64,000 bases of DNA from Ziziphus jujuba (lineage: Eukaryota; Streptophyta; Magnoliopsida; Rosales; Rhamnaceae): assembly GCF_031755915.1 (NCBI RefSeq), contig NC_083389.1, forward strand, positions 12,703,001 to 12,767,000. Direction: 5' to 3'. Within the stretch, counting starts at the first letter, position 1. The number at the start of each line of letters is the position of its first letter. Under the pieces are notes generated by a model. That model did not search any database, was not told where the DNA came from, and saw only the letters and a list, made by a program, of their open reading frames with translations. Shown here piece after piece: positions 61,082-64,000 of the stretch. The translations under genes were made by a program, and so were the position numbers.

Positions 61082-61344
61082 TTCTATTCTGTCCCTCACC
61101 GTTTCTATTGTTGTGCTGAAATATATATTTGCCATTTATTTTTCAAAGATAAACAATATATTATTACTTCTTTTTTTTTTTTTTTTTTAAATCAATCGAG
61201 AATCGTGATGCTATTTTTTTTTTTTTTTTCCCTTCCCTTATCAATTTTATCGATATTAGCTTTTTCCCAGACGACAAAAATAATTAATGTTCTTTCTGAA
61301 CTGAGTAAAATGAAATGGACATTAGAATACAAATAAGCACTCAT
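61082..61344 (-). other. Short upstream region of the 59.7 kb UGT, cut by Copia-3
   Basis: About 260 bp with poly-T runs (61170-61188 and 61216-61230). No clear TATA box. Everything further upstream in the window belongs to the retrotransposon, so the original promoter has been separated from the gene or replaced. Confidence 0.5.
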
Positions 61345-61518
61345 TGATAGAGATTAGTAGTTCACGTGAGTCTATCTTCAAGATTCCCTTATCTATTGTG
61401 AATAGTTTTTATCATTATTTATTTGTAATCATCTACACCAACTGTACATGTATATAAATATTAGTTTCTTATTCAATAAAAAACAACTTTCCTTTATCAG
61501 TCAACAATAACTTTCTCA
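61345..61518 (+). repeat. Probable 5' LTR of Copia-3
   Basis: Ends CTTTCTCA directly before the primer-binding site. The left edge TGATAGAGAT (61345) is a guess, because no second LTR is available; TGTTCTTTCT at about 61288 is an alternative. It contains a TATATAAATA promoter-like box near 61453 and AATAAA near 61478. Confidence 0.5.
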
Positions 61519-61530
61519 TGGTATCAGAGC
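61519..61530 (+). other. Copia-3 primer-binding site
   Basis: TGGTATCAGAGC, complementary to the 3' end of initiator methionine tRNA. Confidence 0.88.
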
Positions 61531-61619
61531 ATTAAAAGCTCTAACAGAGTTTTTTTTCCGATCCAATCTGTGCCGAATTTTTCATTTTTTTTTCTTCCTT
61601 CCTTTTTTTTTTCTTTGCT

Positions 61620-64000
61620 ATGGCTGACCACACACCCATCTCTTCTGCTTCTTACTCTTCTCTGACTGATACTCCTACCTATGACTTTGCCAATTTGGTC
61701 TTCAAAACGTTGCTACACAAGCACCAATTCGGCTCACCCCAATTAACTTCTTCACTTGGAAAGCACAGTGGGATGCTCTCCTTTATGGTTACGCACTTAC
61801 CGGTTATGTTGATGGCTCTCTACCTTGTCCTTCCCAATCCTCCAACCAGCCATATTTATTTTGGACTCGGCAAGATCAGCTTCTTTTTGGATCTCTCCTT
61901 GCCTCTCTGTCTCCTGACCTTGCATCAATGGTGGCTTCAGCTAAAACATCCCGTGAGTTATGGAGCAAGCTATGTCTCACTTATGCCAAGCCATCTCGAT
62001 CACGCATCATTCGACTTCGGGAAAAGCTTGTTCGACCACAAGGATCACGCAGTATCACAACTTATATGTTTGAAATCAAAGCCGCAGCAGATGAATTAAC
62101 CTTACTTAATGAACCACTCAAAGATGAAGAGATAACAATTTATGTACTCAATGGCTTAAATCATGATCTAAAAGAAATCTCTGCTGCCTTGAGATCAAGG
62201 GATACAGAGATCTCATTTGAAGATCTCCATGAACGTTTGCTAGAATATGAAGCCTACATTCAAAAGTCCAATATTTCCACTCCTGAAGACTCTCTCATGA
62301 TTGCTCATGTTGCTAATAAAAATAATGGTCCTAACACCTTCCCTCGCAATCCTCAAAAGAAGTTTGGTACCAGATCTCATTCTACTCGTACTTTTTCCCC
62401 TTCTCCTACCTTTGGAGGCTATCGAGGGCGCTGTCAGTTGTGTGGTCAACAGGATCATTCCGCCAGATTTTGTCCACAATTGAAACAACAGTGGACTTAT
62501 AATCCCCAGCCTGGTCTTCTACCCACCCCTCGAATTCACAAAATGCCGCAAGCCTATTACTCCAGTCAGCAGGATCACTCAATTCCTATCCAGAACCCAC
62601 CCCAAACATCTTGGCTTCTTGACTCAGGTGCCTCTCACCATGTCACTAATGATCTCCACAATCTGAATGCCCATTCTGACTATGATGGAACAGATGCAAT
62701 TATGGTTGGCAATGGTAATGCTTTAAATATTACTCATATTGGTACAGCTCATATTCCTGCTCATAATACATCTTTTCTACTGTCAAATGTTCTTTGTGTG
62801 CCAAAAATGACTCGAAATCTGGTGTCTGTTTCTAAATTTTGCCATAATAACAATGCCACAATTGAATTCTCACCCACTGGTTTTATTGTGAAGGATATAC
62901 CAACGGGAATGACTCTACTTCAAGGACCAAATAAAGGAGGTATCTATGAGTGGCCTTCTCCTCCCCATTCTACTGTTCCTCCACCGTTTATCTATTTTTC
63001 TAGTGTCAAGACTTCCTACAAGGATTGGCATTTTCGTTTGGGCCATCCCTCCAATAAAATTTTAAATCATTTAATTTCTTCATTTTCTTTGCCTGTCTCA
63101 TCCTCAAAAAAATTTATTTGTAATCCATGCAAATGTAATAAAGCTCATAAGCTTCCTTTTCATATTTCTTCTATGACCAGTTCTAAACCTTTACAATTAT
63201 TATACTCTGATGTATGGGGTCCTGCACCTATAACCTCAATTGATGGATTTAAATATTATGTCATTTTTGTTGACCATTTCACTAAGTATATCTGGTTTTA
63301 TCCATTAAAACAAAAGTCTGAGGTTTATTCTGTTTTTGTAAAATTCAAAACTAATGTGGAAAATTTTTTTGACACGAATATTATATCTTTTTACTCAGAT
63401 GATGGTGGTGAATTCATCAAATTAAAATCTTTTTTTGAACAAACTGGTATAACTCATTTTTTATCCCCACCCCATACACCAGAGCATAATGGTTATGCAG
63501 AAAGACGTCATAGACATGTTCGGGAAACTGGTTTAGCAATATTATCTCATGCTGGTTTACCATTAAAATTTTGGTCTCATGGTTTTCAAACTGCAGTCTA
63601 TTTAATTAATAGGTTATCTACTCCTACTCTTCATCTAAAATCCCCATTTGAAATTCTTTTTCAAAAACCACCCAATTATCATCATCTAAAGGTTTTTGGT
63701 TGTCTTTGTTATCCTTGGATCAAACCATATAACAGACACAAATTAGAAGCCACATCCACACCCTCTGTGTTCTTAGGATATCAACCTAATCAAAGTGCCT
63801 ATAAATGCTATGATTTATCTCTAAATAAATATTATATTTCTAGGCATGTTACCTTTGTAGAATCCATATTCCCATATAACTCTCAATCGGTCTATCCCCA
63901 TAATTCCAAAAATATTAATACTTGGGATTTATCTATTCCTTCTATGTGTGGCCCGCACACAACAGTTCCCTTTATCTCTTCTATATCTTCTCACAACCGA
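61620..64000 (+). pseudogene. Copia-3 gag-pol, one frameshift, continues past the window end
   Basis: The start MADHTPISSA is at 61620. The frame shifts by one base near 61717, after which a single frame (from about 61733) stays open to 64000. Seen: LTR-copia gag region (INFFTWKAQWDALLYGY; 61744), zinc knuckle CQLCGQQDHSARFC (62430), protease WLLDSGASHH (62612), pre-integrase FRLGHPSNK (63030), integrase catalytic core with YSDVWGP, YSDDGGEF and PEHNGYAERR (63205-63510). Reverse transcriptase would follow beyond the window. Only the early frameshift prevents a normal polyprotein. It could be a real mutation, a sequence error, or the start codon could differ. Confidence 0.85.

Larger units (their letters stand above)
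61345..64000 (+). mobile_element. Ty1/copia retrotransposon (Copia-3), right end outside the window
   Basis: A primer-binding site TGGTATCAGAGC (61519) and a gag-protease-integrase coding order identify a plus-strand Copia. The 3' LTR is beyond the window, so the full length and target duplication cannot be seen. Coding sequence is open over about 2.3 kb, far better preserved than in Copia-1 and Copia-2, which suggests a younger insertion. Confidence 0.88.

Noticed and set aside
1..64000. A bacterial-style operon, phage or defence system
   Set aside because: All recognisable coding sequence is plant UGT or plant transposon; no such genes or signals are present.

Overview
This is a plant nuclear window, almost certainly from a eudicot. 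It is AT-rich and holds intron-less UDP-glycosyltransferases (UGTs), Ty1/copia and CACTA elements and a FAR1/MULE-type transposase. There are no prokaryotic signals. The species cannot be named from sequence alone.

The host content is one gene family: a tandem cluster of UGT79-like family 1 glycosyltransferases (flavonoid/anthocyanin glycoside sugar-chain-extending type), all on the minus strand. Three copies are open from start to stop with complete PSPG boxes: 44192-45550 (452 aa), 51462-52844 (460 aa) and 59699-61081 (460 aa). Five others are broken or partial: 5447-13470 (split by transposons), 25672-25816, 26862-27225, 49856-50255 and 54002-58770 (split by a transposon). Intergenic DNA repeats with the genes. 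The flank of the 44.2 kb gene (to about 49.05 kb) matches the flank of the pseudogene at 13.5 kb (to about 24.8 kb), and the 24.8-27.2 kb stretch is a patchwork of pieces also found at 43.6, 49.2-49.9 and 51.2-51.6 kb.

Most of the rest is mobile DNA. (1) 1-5446: the right part of a CACTA element with a nearly full-length TNP2 frame; it ends inside the first UGT pseudogene. (2) 5715-12505: a complete minus-strand Copia with AACCC target duplication, inserted in the PSPG box of the same pseudogene. (3) 14138-20226: a complete plus-strand Copia with CTATG duplication, just upstream of that pseudogene. (4) 21173-24132: a 2.96 kb solo-LTR-like insertion with GCTTT duplication, absent from the paralogous site at 48.5 kb. 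(5) About 27.2-42.4 kb: a repeat-rich block with about 19 copies of a 201-bp unit, two fold-back sequences, about 11 regular copies of a 255-bp unit, and a decayed FAR1/MULE transposase; these share a GCCGACG...CGTTGGC core and may be one very large element. (6) 54240-58585: a complete CACTA with CAG duplication, an internal-deletion derivative of the family at position 1. (7) 61345-64000: the left part of a plus-strand Copia with one long open gag-pol frame running off the window, starting about 260 bp upstream of the third intact UGT.

The picture is a tandem specialised-metabolism locus that expands by duplication and is eroded by nested insertion. No wholly new gene system is evident. The least explained parts are the repeat-bearing block at 27-42 kb and the fold-back and tRNA-like repeats inside the elements.
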